A DNA stretch of 64,000 bases, from assembly GCF_048771995.1 (NCBI RefSeq), contig NC_133024.1, positions 28,164,001 through 28,228,000 of the forward strand. Reading direction: 5' to 3'. The stretch is from Taeniopygia guttata (lineage: Eukaryota; Chordata; Aves; Passeriformes; Estrildidae). This document shows positions 48,101 to 61,500 of this stretch, one piece after another (the first letter of the stretch is position 1; every line of letters begins with the position of its first letter). A model generated the notes under the pieces. It did no database searches and was not told the DNA's origin. It saw only the letters and a program-made list of their open reading frames with translations. The position numbers and the translations under genes were made by a program.

Positions 48101-48794
48101 CACATGCTCTGATCATTAAATTAATTTCAGTATTAAATTATCCTCTAATAGAATATATTACACTTAATATTGCACATCGTACATATAAATATTGTAGAAA
48201 ATTATTCATGCGTTTCTTTTGAGTTTAATCCCATTAAGACTCCAGCCTTCAGTCTGTCACATGCCTGACATGGGGACTGCCTTCTCTCAGAGGAGTGAGG
48301 TCACCTCACTGGTTTGCTCATTCCCCAGAGCATTTAAGCTGCTTGGCTTCCCTTCTGTGATATATGCCTTGGTTTAGGGATGGAGAGATCAGAAATGTCC
48401 TTGCATCAGCAGCCATGGTCCCCACCACCTTGTCACCCCACCCCGCTGCAGCTGTTACCAGCACTTGGTTTTTCCTAGAGTCAGAAACTGCATCTAATTT
48501 GGTAACTCACCTTGACATGACCATTAGCTTCCAGTTCCCACTTAAGGTTTTGCTACCATTAATGCAACTTCTTTTTCTGGATCACATTCCTCCCTTTTCC
48601 ATATACTTTTCATTGAATAATCTTAAGAATTCAAGCATGACTTTCCAACACCAGACTTGCTGGTTATTGAGATTTTTAAGGTAAGAAGTTAAAAAAAAAA
48701 CAACCAAAGCTGAAGAAAAATATTAATAAGACCCTAAAGATGGTTGTAATGGTAGAAGCACAAATATATAGAAATATTTAGATGGCAAGAGACA

Positions 48795-49400
48795 TTGGGA
48801 GGTCCCCAATTAATTCTCCTACTCAGACCTGAGTTGACTCTAAAACTACAACATGTTGCTCAGGGCTTGACAAGGCAACTCCAGAGTGTCTCCAATGGTG
48901 GAGATTGCCTGGAGTCTCTCGGCATCTACTCCGTTGCTGAACCACCTTCAGTGGGAAGAAAGTTTTCTTTCTATCTAGTCAACATTTCCCTACTCAACAT
49001 ATGGCTGCTGCCTCCTGTTCCTCCCCTGTGCACATCTGAGAAGAATGTGGCTTATTCTTCTAGGTAATATCCATTAGATAATGAGAAACTGAAATTAGAT
49101 CTCACTTTGGCTCCCTTCTCCCTATCATGCCCAGTTTTCTGCCTCTCCCTGTATGTCAGGTGCTCCAACTTCCTCACCATCTCACTAGCCCTCCACTGAA
49201 CTCCATACAGTTTGTTGGCATCCTTCTTGTACTGGGGGCCCAAAACTCTACCTTGTATCCTAGATGAGACCTCAGGTGTGCCAAATAGAGAGAAATAATT
49301 ACTTCACTCTACTTCCAACCGTGCTGGCTGTGCTCTTGTTAATGCAGCCCTGTGTGTGTTTAGCTTTAATCTCTGCAAGAGTGATGATAACCCACCATAG
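48795..49400 (-). mobile_element. CR1 LINE, longer and older fragment, reverse orientation
   Basis: CCAATGGTGGAGATTGCC, CATCCTTCTTGTACTGGGGG, CCAAAACTCTACCTTGTATC, AATAATTACTTCACTC and TGCTCTTGTTAATGCAGCCC match the reverse complement of CR1 from the 3' region into the end of the reverse transcriptase frame. Higher divergence than the other copies suggests an older subfamily. It ends about 340 bases before the CD4 start codon. Confidence 0.85.
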
Positions 49401-49743
49401 AGAAGTAAAAAAGCACAGAAGTCTTGGCAGTATAAACAGCTGCTGCCCGATGAATGCCAGAAACCTAGGGATGAGTAAAATGAAATGTTTATTACCAAAC
49501 TCCAGGGGCACGCTGCAGATGGATTCTTCGCTGAAACAAAGGGCTCTGGTGACTTTCCCAATAAGCTTCTATTTTGTTGTGCTGAACGATGGTGAGAGCT
49601 GATTGGGAACACAAGTCCCATGCATCGAGGTCTGAATAATCAAACATATTAACAGAGCATTTGGGTCTTCCAGGATAAGATCCCTTGACAGTGACAGCCT
49701 TTCCAGCCCTGCTCTCCACGGACGGGAGGAGCGTTCCCCAGCG

Positions 49744-52700
49744 ATGGAGCCATGCGGCACAGCCCTGAGCTGCATGCCTGCTGCCTTCCTGCTTCTGCAT
49801 CTGGGTGAGTCCTGGGCTCAACAAACCCTCATGGTTCTCACAGCCTTTTCACAGGCCTCACAACCCTCGGTGCATTTCTAGGCTCTTTCTGATGTGTCGT
49901 ATAAATTTCCTCACACGGTTTAGCTCTGGGACTCAGGTGGTTCCCAGCCAGCCTGCTGAGCCTGCCAGCCAAAAACAGGGTTTGGGGAGCTGCCCCACAG
50001 AGATGCAGGAGTGGGGGTCCTGTGAGAACCAGGATACACACCAAGCAGAGTGGAAAATATGCCCTCCACATTGCCTCCAGCTGTCTGGGCAAAAACATAT
50101 CTGTGATGCATAACCACATCTGTGATGTGATCTTCGGAATGTCATCACAGATCTGCCCTGGCAAATGGAATGCTACTGGCTTGCTTAGCTTGACTGCTAT
50201 TGTTATAAGCTTTGGTGGATTTTTTAGTGTTCATTTTCCAAGAAAGGAAAGACAATGAATAAGGCCAAGCCAGCATTTCTCAGACACTCAGCTTTGATTC
50301 CTCTGGTCACAGAGAAAAGACTGGAAATCTTTTGTGCATCCTAGAAGCAAATAAAAAGCAAAAGATGCCAACTCCGATTAATAACATTTCTAATTTCACA
50401 ATTAAAGACAAAATCATAAACTTCTGTAGTCCAATATGCAATTATTGAAAACTTGTATGGGTACTGTTGCAGGTTACCTCTTAGAGGGACGTAACTTCCG
50501 ACAAACCCTACATTAAACTTTTCATTTTACACTTCTACAGCTCTTCAACACTCAGGTCACCTGGGGGATTTGCAGGTTAGGCATCTCAGAGAGCTTACCA
50601 GCAATGAGGCAGGAGATTACAACCCTGTTATTCCCAATCTTACCTGTGGCAACTCCATCTCCTTCTTAAGATCTCCTGCAGAAACCTTCCTTACAGTGAA
50701 AGACAGGAAACTATTCTCCCAAAAAAAACCACTCCGAATGTTTTTTCAACCTTATACATCCATTTCTTTTACTGTCACATATCCCTCCTCCCAAGAACAG
50801 GAACCTGACATTAGGTCAACCTCCTTTCTTTCTTTTTCACTTTATTTCTTTTTCACTTTATTTATTATTTTCACTTTATTTCTTCATTTTTCTGTGTATT
50901 CAGTCTTCATCGATGCAAAAACTGGAAGAAGGTGTGAGCAAATTTGTCAGTGTTGCATCAAGTGTTGACTGGGAAGTGAAGGAGGGCTGACATATGCTGT
51001 CCTTCATTTGCTACTAGTAGAAAAACTAAGTGGGAAAATGTTGTTTCAGTAAAGCTGATGATATTTCAAAATTATGAATGATGGTCAGTCCACCATAACT
51101 ACTGGTATTTTCCTTTTTTTCTGAATATATGTGAAAGAGTATAACCAGGTAATAAAAGAGTAATCAAGCAATTGACTGATTGCTTCATTGATGATATAAA
51201 GGAGTGACAAATTCAGAAATTGAGGATAATTTCAGTGTCTGGGAAAGGGAGGAGAAATATCAACATATTTTTGGAGGGCTGGGAAGTCTTCACTGAGCCA
51301 CCCTTCAGAATGTGAACTTACGCCTTTTTTTGCTCGGTATTGGCTTTCAGGCCTGATCTCCAGTATGGCTCACCAAAATGAATTCCAGACTGGGCTTACA
51401 GGAGGGGAGGTGACCCTGAACTGCACAGGCATACCTCCCGATTCACAATTATTTCGGGATGCCACAGTTGTGAGCTGGAAGTACTCTGATACTCTTCTAT
51501 GGCGTATGGAAAAGAGTACTAGATATTGGAAAAGTAAGGATTCATTGCCCCTTCTCCCTTGACACAGCTGAGAAACCTCTTCCCTCCTAACCAAGCCTAT
51601 TTTTTTCAAAAGAACCAACTTTCATTACTGGCCGAGCAGACATCAAGATGCAATATAAACAACTGTGGGTGTGGAATCTGAAGCTCTCCGACGCTGGCAT
51701 CTACACCTGTGAATATGGCACTCACAGAATCCGCACCTCACTGCACATCTTTAAATGTGAGTGAGTGGAGGACTTGTAGTCATCAAGAGGGGAGGGAACC
51801 ATAGAGCTTGGGGAGACCTCTCTGCTGGGATTCTTTATCCAGCTGCATTTCTTCTGTCCTGGGCTATCACAGCTCATTTCTCCTCCATGTCCAGAGCACA
51901 GCATCTCCAGGTTCTCTTTGCTGTAACACTTGTCTCTCTCTTGCAGGAAGAGGAACTGACTTACTGGCCGTGTATTTTCTTTTTACAGTGACAATCTCTT
52001 TGGACGGGCATTTTCTGCAGAATGAAGTCCCTGAACTGATTTTAATTCAAAATGCATCCAGTCCTCTTCCTGATCTCAGCATCATATTGTTTGACAATAA
52101 CAATAACAGAAAAACACCAGAAATAAAAAGCAAGAGTCGTCAAAAATACATAGTGAATTTAAAGAAACTGGAGATTATGGACAGTGGGACCTGGGTGTGT
52201 CAGGTCCATTCAGACTCTCCATTGATTAATCGGAACATCTCCTTTGCTGTGAATGTATTAGGTATGTGACAACAAAAATGGAACTCACACTCAGGCTTGG
52301 GAACCAGTGTTCCCTTCAGCTCATGAGTTTAACTTTTAATCTCCACATTCTAAGCACTGGTGCTCCAGGGTTGACTTCTCAGGGCTTCCAACAATGCAGC
52401 TTGGTGATTGTTCTGCTGCTTGAGCTCTGTTCCATTCTTGCACTTATTTTTCTCTCCAGGCTTGGTGAGGAGAAGATTCTTCTTTCCTTGGGGTCTGTTC
52501 TTTTCATCTCTGCTGTGCTTGGGAGCTTCGGATCATTCTGCTGTCTTATTCTCCCTCTGTTTAACCTTCCTGGAGGATGTCATGGCTTTTCTCCAAGTCC
52601 TTTTTAAACTGAGTGCAGTGTGCCTCACTCTGGATCAAGGGTAGACATGGGGAAGCGTAACCATGGCTTTTCCTGCCTCTGTATTCCTTGTCTTTTCTAA

Positions 52701-55147
52701 ATTCAGGTTTTCAGAATCCAGATCTGGAAAGAAAGTATGCAACTGTTGATAGCACTGTCATCTTGTCATGGCATCTGAACTCTCAGAATATAAAATGGAA
52801 AGAAGGTTTCACAGGACAGCTGAATTGGAAACAACAGGAAAGTGCAAAATCTCATAAACTGCTTGATTTCAATGTCACAGCACAAGGACAGCTGCATGAG
52901 ACTAAAAAAAGCAACAACTTTCTCTTTGAGATACCTAAAAGAAAACCTGAAGGTACCATAGAAGTGAAGCTCCCCAAAGTCCATTTCAACCATTCTGGCC
53001 AGTACCAGTGCCAGCTGGAGTACCAAGGAAGATATACACAGAGCAAGATAGAGCTGGTGGTGATGAAAGGTGAGAGGAAGAGAAGTCGGTCATGAAGAGG
53101 AGGAGCTACAGAAATCTGCAAGCCCCAAAAGCATTGATGGACCCATTTTGCTATCCCCTCACTCACATGTCCTTATCTTGCCTTTACAGTCTCAGGTAAC
53201 CCTGCTGGGCCACTCTCCAGAGGAGCCAATATGACCCTTACCTGCCAGGTCTCTGGACAGCTCCCACCCAATGCCTACTTGCGCTGGGAACGTGTGAATG
53301 GCACTGAGATGGACATTAAGAACTCAAAGCAGCGTGAAGTAAAGTTGGAGGTGAACATCAGTGCTGCAGGGCTGTGGAGCTGTCACCTCATAGAAGACAG
53401 TGACAAAAAGATCAGCTTTCATTACCACGTGGGTATGGAAATTAGCATCGCATCCCTGCCCCAACCCTAAAGCTATACAATTCTATTTGTTTCTGTGTCT
53501 AAATACTTTTATCCTCCCACAGAGGAAGCTTCTGTGTGGATTAACTATGTGAGAATTGGAGCAAGCATTGGAGGCAGCTTATTGGCGTTTGCCCTTGGGT
53601 GCCTGTGCATCATCAGTGGTATAAGCTGGCAGCGGAGAAGGGTGAGTGCCACGGTCCCTGTGAAAGGTGCAGAGATTATTGACTCTCCAAACCACAGGAG
53701 GAGTCAGATTTCCTGTCTGGGTGCAGGGCAGAAGGGTCAATCCTTAGACTCAAGGCAAGTTTTTGAGATGGGCAATCTGCAGATGTCAGACAGCACTTTA
53801 CTACCACTTCACAGGAAAGCATTTGAAGCATAAAAATATCCAATTATTCTTTGTCCCTTCTCTCCTGGCAGCAACGGGCAAAAAGGATGGCACAAGCAAG
53901 ACAATACTTGCTGGAAAACAAGACATGTCAGTGCCAACAGTAAGTGGCGATGAGGGCACCCAGAATGGGCAAAGACTGTTTTCAAGAGAGAGGGGCTGGA
54001 TGACTGGCGGGGAGAAATTGAACTTGAGCCTCTTTGGTGAAACATTGCAGCTGCATTTCAGCATTTTCAGCTCTTACTCATGTTAAATCCTGCTTAGGAG
54101 TTATGAGCTATGCAAAATCCCACACCCATGGTAGCACTGTGAGGGAAACTTTTGAGCAGAGTTGTTTTACTCAAGTTATCTTAGTGTTGAGAGATGCTAG
54201 CCTGACCCAAGCAGGAGTTCCAAAGTCCTTTGGTAGGGTCCTCAGTGAATCTGAGATCTGGATATCAAGGTTGTGGAGGTGGAAGGCACACAAACAAGCT
54301 CAAGGATGAAACCTAAATTTTAAAAATCTGTTATGTCTATAATTTAATTCCAGCTCTGCTAGGGCATTGCTGTATTTGGTGAAAATTGCCAATAACCTCC
54401 CAGGAGTAACAAAAGGGGAGAAAAAAAATCACAGAACAGTCTGAAAGGCCTTGGGTGATGTGAAATACACCATCGTGTCATGACCATTTTCATGGGAGCA
54501 AGGATTTCTCAGCAGAGAAGCTGCCCTTTTCCATGTCTTTAAGCTTATATGGTATCAGGCATGAGAAGCAGCTGTTGGAAACACTGACAGCCATTCTGTC
54601 ACTGGGAGTGGAGAGCAAAGGGAAGTATAAATGGTTGCATGAACAAGTTCGATGAATGTTTGGGTACAGAACCGGACTTCTGCTTCATTTCACCAGTGAC
54701 ATTGGCAAACTGTGATAGTTTCATCTAATTTTTTCTCACTGCCACCAAGAATTCAGTGAGAATGTTTATTGGAAATACTGCATCACAGCTGGGATGTATA
54801 TGTGGTGAAGAGCATAACGTGTCAAAGAATTCACCTTGTGTTCACCTACATTTTATCAAGGTTAAAAAATAATCCCCATAAAGAGAGGACAAAGTCTGTA
54901 CAGATGCATCAAAATCTAGATAAATCTGTGCAGTACAAGTGCTGATACAGTTGTTCTCTAACTCTCTTTGCCAAGTAAGCAGCTCAGTGTAACTGAAACC
55001 TAAACTGCAGCCGTGTGGATGTTCAAGTAACTGTTTGCATCCTCAGCTACAGAGGCAGGCAGTCATTCTCTATGCAAAAAAAAAAAAAAAAAAGTGAGGG
55101 GTGGTACTAATGTAGTACTTTTCTCTTGCAGCCGGATGAAAAAGTAA
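49744..55147 (+). CDS. CD4: CD4, T-cell co-receptor, nine coding exons
   Basis: Exons: 49744-49804, 51351-51533, 51613-51756, 51989-52261, 52707-53069, 53190-53432, 53523-53641, 53872-53939, 55132-55147. All are GT-AG and in phase, giving 489 residues (human 458). Order: signal peptide (1-21); D1 with Cys45, Trp63 and Cys114; D2 (130-220) with DSGTWVCQV, human DSGTWTCTV; D3 (221-341) with GQLNWKQ, human GELWWQA, ending LVVMK like human LVVMR; D4 (342-422) with a normal Cys pair; transmembrane helix in exon 7; tail QRAKRMAQARQYLLEN then KTCQCQQHRMKK. The CQC motif is the zinc-clasp site that binds Lck, and a Leu-Leu pair is kept. CD4 binds MHC class II beside the T-cell receptor. The start codon has G at -3 and +4. 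D2 and D3 each have one cysteine only. The five-codon last exon is short but aligns with human CPHR. Confidence 0.95.
49805..51350 (+). other. CD4 intron after the signal-peptide exon
   Basis: About 1.5 kb with no exon seen. A T-rich stretch of CACTTTATTTCTT-type repeats lies at 50815-50900. The open frame at 50570-50968 does not resemble an Ig domain. Confidence 0.6.
53940..55131 (+). other. CD4 last intron
   Basis: About 1.2 kb between the Lck-motif exon and the final five-codon exon. It contains an A17 run at 55077-55093 shortly before the acceptor CTCTTGCAG. Nothing else is recognisable. Confidence 0.7.
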
Positions 55148-55518
55148 TACTGCAGCACTGACATCACAAGGACTGATGAAGTCTCTGCCTGCACCTAACC
55201 ACCTGGCAGCCCATAGTGCTCTGTGAATCCATTTCCCATTCTCCTGTTTTAATGTAATTCTTTATTCCTTCATCATTCCCCCAGTCTAACGCCATGGAGG
55301 GAGGTTGTCTGGCTAGGAGCCAATGGACCAGACAAGAAACCCTGAGGGGTTATGATTGATCCTCTGTTCTATAATGAGATATGCTGAGCAGAAGATACAT
55401 GTATATACACACACATATACACACATACATATATAATATGTTTGTATTTTGTTCATGTACTTAATTTGACCTTCTTGCAGAACCAATTTTATGTGCTTCT
55501 TTTATCTGCCTGAGCGAC

Positions 55519-55524
55519 AATAAA
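55519..55524 (+). terminator. CD4 poly(A) signal AATAAA
   Basis: AATAAA in GCGACAATAAATTAC is followed by GGGGTTGGGAGTT, a G/T-rich downstream element. Cleavage near 55540 gives a 3' UTR of about 390 bases. An AC/AT-rich tract lies at 55405-55440 within the UTR. Confidence 0.75.
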
Positions 55525-55540
55525 TTACTTTGGGGTTGGG

Positions 55541-58500
55541 AGTTATTTCTCGCAAGCTGGACTACATTTTTTCTGAGGCACTCTTGTCTGGTTCAAATTC
55601 ACATTTCTCTCTTTCCTGCTAGGATGTGAAATGCTGATACTCACTATCTCCAGCCTCTGTGGCTGCCATGAGCCTTCCTTAATGCAGCAGCTCTTCGCTG
55701 TCTGTGAAATCTGCCTGTCCATGCTCATTTGGGCAGTCTGTGCCCTACATATTTACCCCTAGACCTACATATCTGATCCCCCATATCTATCCCTCAGCCT
55801 GTAGCTTTCACCTCTCCCATAACAAGCTAACAAACAAGTAAGAACAGCACAGTCAGTGGGATAATTCAGAACTAATTTTATCAGGAGGATAGCCCAGGAT
55901 ACCAATAGATTCTGTAAGTCAGAGCCCGAAGAAGTTCTGAATGTTGATCAGGTAAGTTTGGGAACTGTGTGAGAAAGTAATTGCCTAGGAGAACAAACCA
56001 GCCTTGAACTGCCTAGTCCCACAGAGTCCAGAAAGCAGATGCTTCTGAGAAAACCACTGAAAATGTTTCTCACTAAATAACCCCCCTATTTTTTTGGCTC
56101 AAGGAGATGAGAAGAGGGAGTGAAAAGCCCAGGAAATTTCAGATGGAACTAAAAACATGTTGCAGAGATGACAGAATGTCCTGAACGAAAAATGCTGTTA
56201 AAATATGTACACAGAAGTCTTGTGTTTATAGAAGTTACTCTACTGTCTGTCTGCTAGTGGCAGGTCAAAAAGGCCTTGAGGTTCCACAGCTGTCACTGGC
56301 TGCAGTCCTGGTTTGTTTGTCTGCGCTGGCCTTGCTGGGGACAGACACAGAGGGGCACTGGGCTGTGGGAAGGGCTCCCTGTGGTGAAGACCCTCGGTGG
56401 GATGGCTGCTGCTGGAGGAGGGGTTTTCTGTGTGGCAGTGACGCCAGCACTACGCTGTTAGTGACAGTCAACAGACACAAGGGCACAGGCAACACCTGTG
56501 AGCCGGGGAAATCCTCCAGCCCACAAGCCCTGGAGCGGGGACGCAGCCCCAGGCAGCTGTGGCAGCAGGTGTGGGCCCCCACTGGTGCCAGGCCTGCTCC
56601 TCCACCGTCATCCTCGCTCAAACAGAGTGACAAAGCTTGTCACTAAAACCACTTTCCTTCCCATAGCTTGTGCTTGCATGCACATGACTACATTAATTTT
56701 GGAAAAGCCTTGATCCGTATCCTGGTGCATGCAGTTGCTCCTCCTGCTCCCGTCCTGTCCCTGAACTGCCAGTATATCTTGGGAGCCAGTTGTGGCCCGT
56801 CAATCTGCTAAACAAGGCATCCTCATGGCTTAAGGACAGGTCCATTTTTAGGAGCTGTATGTGGGAAAATGAGCACAAAGTCAGTGGTGGTCGTAATGGT
56901 CATGCCAAACTGCTTGGCACAGTCCCCCCAAACAAAAAGCTACTCCTGTTTCTGCAGTCCAGACCCTTCACCTTAAATAACTGTTTGAGTACCCAAGTCA
57001 GCTCCTTTTTTCACTCACACAGGTATCTAGAGCAGAGGGATTACCCTGTACCATCTGATACATGGATGGGACAAAAAGTCAGGCTGGGTGAACATCTGTT
57101 GGGAGCTCCTTCAGCACTGCAGCCAACTCCAGCAGTTCAGAGGCTCGCCTGAGGTTCTGACAGCTGAGCCAACCACCTCTTTACAACAAAACACCAGCCT
57201 TGACTTTTTCAGCAAGAGAATCAGCCTGACAAAAAATCACTAAACTAATAGGGCTCATTAAAAACCTTGTGTCCCAGTTTTAGCCAGCGTAGAGTTAATT
57301 TCTTCTAAGCACGGGGTCCATCAAACCTGGCCTGTCCAGGGTAAAATGCATGGGTAGCAGACAATGCCAGCAGAGGTGGCTCAGAGAACACAGAGGTGCT
57401 TGAGCTGCCTGACAGCTGTCAAAGCCAGGATGCAGCTCTCCTCTCTTCCACAGGCTGGAAGAGGCACTGAGTCCTCACAAGTGACCAAAGGTTCTGTCCC
57501 CAAGCACAGCTGAGACCCACCTGCAAAGAGCACTCAGGCTCACACCCCCGCCATCGAGGCAGAAAGTCCTTCTATCTGCTCAGGTGACCTGGTTAGCGTG
57601 GCAGCAGATGTGATGGTGCCACTGGGGTGTCTGTAAGCACACAGCTGCATCCACAGATGCACAGCTTCCAGTTCTCCCATCTGCATGAGTGTAAAAAAAT
57701 GATAGGCCTTCCTCAACACTGCATAATTCCTCAATGGGTCTCATGATCTCAAAAGTTGTGGCCCTGCCCTACTCCGCTTGAAGTTCACCTGCAAGCACAA
57801 AACCATCTTATAAATCTCTCTTTTTTGGCAGCTCTCCTGTCTGTGTCTTTTCATTTTCTTCCTTTGTTCCCTAGATACACAGACTGCCCTGAATGAGAGA
57901 AAAGTCATCCACAGAGTGAGTCCTAGTTGGGCTTTGCTTTCCATCTGAGTGCAATACTGAAAGCTTCAGTGTGGGCTTCAAGGCAGCACAGAGGTAGAGA
58001 TTCAACCCAGATATGAACAAGCTTGCACAGAACATGTCAAAGTAGATGAGTCCCCAGCTGGAATGGAATGCAGCTATATCTTGCCCAAGCCAGGACTTTA
58101 CAGGCTGTCTTCCATGTATCCTGGTCCTCCTTCACAGGAAGTGTTGAGGACTTCTCCCTTTGCTAGGTGTGACAAGGGTGTATCTACACTATACAATGGA
58201 ATTAATGCCTCTGCATGACATAAACCACATCAATAAACAACTCTGCAAAGCAGCAAACACAATGACAGACTTATTTTATCCTGTGGTGACAGCTCATCAG
58301 AGTAGCCCTGAGACGATGGCATACATGGCAATACTTACAAAATGACAATGTCAGCAAGAGCTCTGTGTAGTGATGTGGAAATACCACAGAAAGCATGAAT
58401 TTGGAAAAATATGTGAAGTGCTGATTTTTCCTATTGCATCAGTCTTTCTGGTACTACAGTTCCGCATGTTTCTGGGCTGTAGAAGGGAAAAGCACATGCT

Positions 58501-61500
58501 TCAGTCCTTTGGACCCAGCTCCAATGCATGGTCCTCAGTCAGGATCCACAGACCTCCTTGCTCCAGCGGAGGGAGGAGGTTGGACACAGCTGAGGATGTA
58601 CTGCCCTGTCCAGTTCTGCTGAGCTAGAAACACACGGGCTGAAATAACCCCGTCCCACAGCGCTACCTCCCCAAGCCCCTCCTGCTTCCCGGTTTATTTG
58701 TGCCCTTTGAGTGCAGCGTGAGGCGGTGATTTGGTGAGTGCTGTCAGCCCGGATCTGCCCAGGCGATCCATGTGACTCACGCTCCCCGCAGGCTCTGCAG
58801 CAGAGCACTCGCATCTCTCAGCCTTCAGAGCCAAATGACCCTGTGCGCTTCTTTCCACGTTCCCAAGGTCTAGAAGGGAAAAAGCTGTGCCTTTTCAGCC
58901 TCGTCTAATTTCTTTTTATCTTGGGGATGGGGAGGTGGGGTGGAGGGGTGGGGGGGATGGGAGAGGAAGGGCAGCATTCAGTGTCCGTTTGAATGGCTCA
59001 TTAGCCTAATGAAGCTGCAGAGAAAGAGTAGCTTCCATCCACCCTTCTCAAAGGTGAGGGTAGAGTTGGAGTATCAGATCCTTCTAAGATGCTCAGCTTT
59101 TGACCGGTTCCTTTCTGAGAGTGTTCCCAAGTGAGTGTCTCCTAGGAGGAAGCCCAGGGTCTGTAAGTGCACTCACCTCTGAGCAACACATCAAACCACA
59201 GCCTTTGCCTCATGCATGTCAGCATCCTTCCTTGGCATCCCCCCTGAAGAAGCCTTTGGCTCTCCTTCAGTTCATTTTCCAGCCAGCTTGGCCAAGTCTT
59301 AGAGGTACTTCCAGATTTGGAAAATCAAAGAACAGCAGAATAAGAGGTGGTGGCAGAAATTGCCTCACTGGCAAGGCATCAAAAAGGAAGAAAGGAGAAA
59401 CCCCAGCTCTTCAATGCTTCAGCACCAGCTGGCTCATGTCAAGGTGCCTGTTCCAGGCTCCAGTGCTGGGAAGTCCCTCCTCTGAGCTTGTCCGTGTGCT
59501 GTGTGGAGATGAGGCTCTGGACATGGACAGCAGTACAGTGATGCTGGCTGCGTGAGGACCGTGGCTCCAGAGAGGCCAGCACACCACCTGAAACAACGAG
59601 GGGAGCCAGAGAGCTTCCCTGGCAGGGGCCAGCTGCATCCAGCATGTCAGCAGTGCTCCTGAAAGCCCAGGCTATATTTAAATTAAATGATTGTTCTGGC
59701 CTCGGGAAACCTCAAACATACCTAGAGGAGCTAGAGGTAAAATGAAAATTGCAATTCAGTGCTACAAATTTAAAGCAAAGAAGTAATTTTAGCTCTCTCC
59801 AGATATTGTGGGTTCCCAGACTAATGATTCAAGAGCTCCTAATTATCTTTTCTGTGTATGAGAACAAACAAGTAAGTGTTCGGTAATTTTGGAAAGCAGC
59901 ATAATTAAATTCTGAAATGACAGTTTTACATCTTTTACAGACTGGAATTCACTAAGCTGGGATATCAGTGATGCAAGAGGGATGAAAAAGGGGTCCCTAA
60001 CACTCAGAAGTGCACACAAAGCATTACAGTGGATGGGAAGGGGGATGGGGGGAAGAAGGAGGACATACACACCTCTGCAAAACAGCGTGCAGCATCACAG
60101 CATTATATATTTGACAAGGCTACCCTGGCAATTCCTTTTCTCATGGTAAATACCATATACAAATATTTATGTACATGACAAAGGAAAAAAATTTTGAAGG
60201 TGCCCAGCTGTGTAAGTAAAAACATTCAGTGGTAAATGGGCATCCACAAGTCCAAATCCTAGTTTATACATTGTGAACCCTAAATATTTCTGTGAAGCTC
60301 ATAACCAGCACTAGTCATCTGTCCCCTGATGAGAGCTATTATCAATTGCCCATTTTGCAGATGAAATATACGAGAAATCTCACTAAATCTTGCTGTACAG
60401 TGCTAGAAATAGAACCTAAGGTTTGGATGTGACAAATCTACATTGCAGTCATTGTCACTGGAGGGAGATGCTTGGCTGGATTCTTGTTAGCCATTAACCA
60501 CACCCTGCTCAGAGAGCCAGGAAGGATGCCAGGAAACCTGCTTGCAAGCACACCAATGTTGCCTCACAGGAGGCTGTATAAGTCGTGTTGGGGCTCTGAG
60601 GGTGGATTTAATTGCATCTATGATCTGTGAGAAACATAAGAAGCCTCCCATGGTCCCTATCAAAGTCCTGAGTAAGAGCTGCAAACCATCAAAACCCTAT
60701 GAAGCACATTTGGCTGTCATATAAATGCTTCTGCTTTTAGGATTCTGCTGCTTGCTCCTTGGTTAATGAGCTCTGTTCCTTTAAGGATCCAAGGTAGCTC
60801 TGGGAAGTGCATTTCCCTGGACCTGCAGAGCTGCTGTCCAGAAATAACTGATCTTTATGCAGTGAACTTTTCCAGAAACCATTTCATACCCCGACATTGT
60901 AACAATACTGTTTCTTCAGGCCTGGATGCCTTAGACTATTTTAGTGAGCTGAGACTTTAGACAGCAGATTGCTGGTCAGAGTACAGCCTGACTCTGTAGG
61001 AATTAAAAATTGCTCCCAGCTGTGTGAGTCCTCCTAAGCGATGAGTCCTAGGGGGGGTCGGGGGGGTCACACTTCTAGCCTGGACTTCCTAGATACACAG
61101 AGAGGGAGCCCTGCACTGTGAGGCTTCAGGATTTCCAGGTCTGAGTGTTGGTGCTCCTTTTCATGTGCATTGTCAATATGTAGCATATACGCAGTTGCAA
61201 TGCACCTCTTACAAAAACTAGTGAAACCAGATGTCTGGAAATCTTTAAAATTCATTTAGATGAGATGGATGGACAAGCATCTGCTTGGGAATGTGACAGC
61301 CCTAGGATAAGAGCTCTTCTTTGATACAGTTTGTTCTGCTTCACAGGAAATCTTCCATTTTTTTGCTTCCATTCAAAGTAATAACCCAGACTAATTTGCA
61401 AACACAAGAAGATTCCTTGAAATTGGAGGACTGTTCCCATCCAGCTCTGCTCAACAATTTCTGTCAGGTGTAGCCTAAGCCATGAAGAGATGCTGGGCTG

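Larger units (their letters stand above)
43851..49743 (+). other. Inferred CD4 intron 1
   Basis: Besides the two CR1 pieces, I see a GC-rich patch at 45950-46080 and otherwise unassigned AT-rich sequence. In mammals this intron carries the CD4 silencer; no equivalent can be identified by eye. Confidence 0.4.

Noticed and set aside
50570-50968. 132-codon frame in a CD4 intron
   Set aside because: No Ig features, Phe-rich end due to a T-rich repeat, and the neighbouring exons splice past it in phase.
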